Source: Hymenobacter lapidiphilus (GTDB taxonomy: Bacteria; Bacteroidota; Bacteroidia; Cytophagales; Hymenobacteraceae). From it: a stretch of DNA of 64,000 nt. This document shows, piece after piece, positions 63,937 through 64,000 of this stretch; position 1 is the first letter of the stretch, and each line of letters opens with the position of its first letter. The DNA lies in the NCBI RefSeq assembly GCF_013377885.1, contig NZ_JABKAU010000006.1, positions 101,870 through 165,869 of the forward strand, written 5' to 3'. Under the pieces are notes generated by a model. The model searched no databases. It saw only the letters and a list, made by a program, of their open reading frames with translations, and had not been told where the DNA came from. A program made the position numbers and the translations under genes.

Positions 63937-64000
63937 CGCGCTGCCCCATTGAGGCCAACTGGCCACCAGGTGCCGAGCTGATTTCTACCGTTCACGGAAA

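Overview
The window reads as chromosomal DNA of a Bacteroidota bacterium, most likely a Hymenobacter-like member of the Cytophagales. The evidence is a fairly high GC content, two SusC/SusD outer-membrane pairs, three type IX secretion (T9SS) proteins (PorQ, PorD and a PorE-like protein), the bacillithiol enzyme BshA, start sites that mostly lack Shine-Dalgarno sequences, and TAnnTTTG-type promoter elements. No rRNA, tRNA, CRISPR array or prophage was seen.

Layout. 1-1.3 kb: 3' part of an IS4-family transposase running in from outside the window. 1.4-6.4 kb: YtxH-CsbD stress protein, Kazal lipoprotein, cupin, a LytS/LytR-type two-component pair, an unknown membrane-anchored protein and a Tat-type dienelactone hydrolase. 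6.6-16.3 kb: two consecutive SusC-SusD pairs for TonB-dependent uptake. 16.3-25 kb: an SDR enzyme, HslU, PorQ, Lon and a PorE-like OmpA protein. 25-35.4 kb: DUF6702 protein, RseP-Dxr, several small hypotheticals, SUKH protein, M28 peptidase, ABC exporter and a PRISE-type SDR. 35.8-39.2 kb: phytase-like protein, OprO/P porin and an AT-rich orphan. 39.2-48.9 kb: a truncated fabI copy, an RsbQ-like hydrolase, then the minus-strand housekeeping run ostA/lptA-like, bamD, rpoZ, coaC, coaB, porD, recN, fabI. 49-61.2 kb: tilS, mdh, two rhomboid proteases, mutL, a GH3-beta-lactamase fusion, an AT-rich orphan and bshA. 61.4-64 kb: a CZB-like protein and a triple-PAS protein, a bshA 3'-end remnant, and an operator-like array at the window edge.

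How genes work together. Much of the window serves the envelope: SusC/D uptake, BamD and an OstA/LptA-like protein for outer-membrane building, T9SS parts, RseP and rhomboid intramembrane proteolysis, Lon and HslU protein quality control, and NagZ-like peptidoglycan recycling.

The most unusual signals are not ordinary genes. (1) In two places (fabI and bshA) an intact gene is followed by accessory cargo and then by a same-orientation copy of that gene's own 3' end. (2) A dispersed family of REP-like inverted repeats has arms that vary together, and three copies sit inside longer terminal inverted repeats. (3) Short 7- or 9-bp tandem arrays lie on or next to stop codons. (4) A CZB-like protein lacks all four zinc ligands and sits beside a PAS protein that has no output domain. 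(5) CoaBC is split by what looks like a single-base frameshift. (6) Two envelope genes have a -7 promoter element almost touching the start codon. All identities, spacings and repeat boundaries were read by eye; no database or alignment was run.
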